Assembly (NCBI GenBank): GCA_034408895.1
Contig: JAWXCI010000050.1
Coordinates: 1-64,000, forward strand
Direction: 5' to 3'
Length of the DNA: 64,000 nucleotides
Source: UBA4660 sp034408895
Lineage (GTDB): Bacteria > Bacteroidota > Bacteroidia > Flavobacteriales_D > Sanyastnellaceae
Positions 63,345-64,000 of the stretch are shown one piece after another. The notes under the pieces are model-generated. The model saw only the letters and a list, made by a program, of their open reading frames with translations, did not search any database and was not told the origin of the DNA. Position 1 is the stretch's first letter; every line of letters begins with the position of its first letter. The position numbers and the translations under genes are program-made.

Positions 63345-64000
63345 ATGAGTTCAGTGATGCTAACCGCGGTGATTGTGGATGATGAGGAAATGGGTCGCAA
63401 GAACCTGCGTCATATTATTGAGAACAAGTTTCCGAACGTTGTAATAAAAGGGGAAGCTTCCAATAAGAAAGAAGCAATTGCTCTTATCGAGGACGAACGC
63501 CCTGATGTAGTTTTTCTCGACATAAGGCTGGCCAACGACAAAGTGGAAAACAAACTGGCAGTTACGGTTACGGACAATGGCAAGGGAATCCTTGAAATGT
63601 CAAACGGGAAAGATCCTGAACATCATTCGAGCGGCATAGAACTCGTGCGCCAGAAATTGAATTTGCTCAACGACAAATACGGTCTTAAGTGCACTGTTGA
63701 AATCCATGACCTTCGAGAAGAAAAAACTCTTGTAAAGGGAACTGAAGTAGGAATTGTGCTGGATGGAGTGGAGAATTTTCGCGGGCGGCCTGACCTTTCT
63801 TTCAAACCAACGCAAAATGCTTCTCAGCCATCCCGCGAATATCATCACCAATGGCAAGCGCAGCTGTTGCCGCAGGCGAAGGCGCGTTCAACACATGAAT
63901 ACTGTGGTCGGTGTATTCAATCCGGAAATCATCGCGCGTGTCGCCATCTTGTCGCAACAACAACGCTCGCACTCCTGCCCGACCCGGATAAATGTCTTCC
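63345..64000 (+). pseudogene. chimeric reading frame: response-regulator receiver half fused to histidine-kinase ATPase end
   Basis: From ATG at 63345 the frame reads MSSVMLTAVIVDDEEMGRKN ... DERPDVVFLDIRLANDK, the N-terminal half of a LytTR-type receiver domain with its acidic pair and phospho-acceptor Asp. Without a stop it continues VENKLAVTVTDNGKGI (G1 box), then SSGIELVRQKLNLLN and GTEVGIVL, the end of a LytS-type histidine-kinase ATPase domain. The LytTR DNA-binding domain and the kinase's H-box are absent. No stop is reached before the window edge because the frame runs across the convergent oxidoreductase gene. The simplest explanation is an in-frame deletion joining two adjacent genes, or an assembly chimera. 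Confidence 0.65.
63802..64000 (-). CDS. lhgO: L-2-hydroxyglutarate oxidase C-terminus, 5' end outside window
   Basis: The complement of the last 199 bases reads EDIYPGRAGVRALLLRQDGDTRD then DFRIEYTDHSIHVLNAPSPAATAALAIGDDI and ends AEKHFALV before a stop at 63802-63804. RAGVRA and VLNAPSPAATA-LAI are signatures of the L-2-hydroxyglutarate oxidase (LhgO/YgaF) family of FAD-dependent oxidoreductases. It is partial, with the start beyond the window. The receiver-kinase frame overlaps it on the other strand. Confidence 0.85.
   Translation of the reverse strand, partial: EDIYPGRAGVRALLLRQDGDTRDDFRIEYTDHSIHVLNAPSPAATAALAIGDDIRGMAEKHFALV

Overview
The window is chromosomal DNA of a Bacteroidota (class Bacteroidia) bacterium that probably glides and uses the type IX secretion system (T9SS). 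Evidence: several giant secreted proteins end in a 'YPNP' type A sorting domain or a 'FTPNGDG...' gliding-motility-associated C-terminal domain (CHU_C); start sites lack Shine-Dalgarno sequences; and promoters match the Bacteroidetes -7 box TAnnTTTG. It carries ordinary housekeeping genes interspersed with large surface proteins. Genus cannot be told from sequence alone.

Layout. 1-4.4 kb: 2-oxoglutarate dehydrogenase E1 (partial) and E2, separated by a DUF4160/DUF2442 pair. 4.5-12.7 kb: three secreted proteins (dockerin-like, SBBP/PKD-like, lamin-tail/Calx-beta) and a cyclophilin remnant. 13-27.4 kb: rimK, two small envelope proteins, DUF177-rpmF, a TolB-like/barrel protein, an MBL hydrolase with a DinB-family protein, a PhoR/PhoB-type two-component pair, a PlsC-like acyltransferase and pheT. 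27.8-40.5 kb: a 2175-residue T9SS protein, a zone of decayed fragments, then two choice-of-anchor-L/CHU_C proteins. 40.8-45.5 kb: frameshifted cytochrome-P460-like and Fic genes, a TPR lipoprotein, def, ribBA and a YfcE-type phosphoesterase. 45.7-51.6 kb: ribosomal protein S1 and another CHU_C protein. 52.4-62.6 kb: a barrel protein, tRNA-Pro, TonB-like proteins, lipoproteins, a cyclophilin, pheS, ribE, nuoABC, tmRNA, a saccharopine-dehydrogenase-like enzyme and a GIN-domain protein. 62.8-64 kb: a small Cys-rich protein, a chimeric response-regulator/kinase reading frame, and the 3' end of an L-2-hydroxyglutarate oxidase gene.

Seven T9SS-type or dockerin-type surface proteins fill about 23 kb, roughly a third of the window. 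Core genes are intact, whereas several accessory genes are frameshifted, mostly at homopolymers. I see no CRISPR array, insertion sequence, prophage or rRNA. I do not see a clear new multi-gene system. The strongest oddities are the receiver-kinase chimera at the right end, two homologous decaying fragments 12 kb apart, the frameshifted P460 and Fic genes, the DUF4160/DUF2442 pair inside the 2-oxoglutarate dehydrogenase locus, and modular repeat growth in an adhesin.
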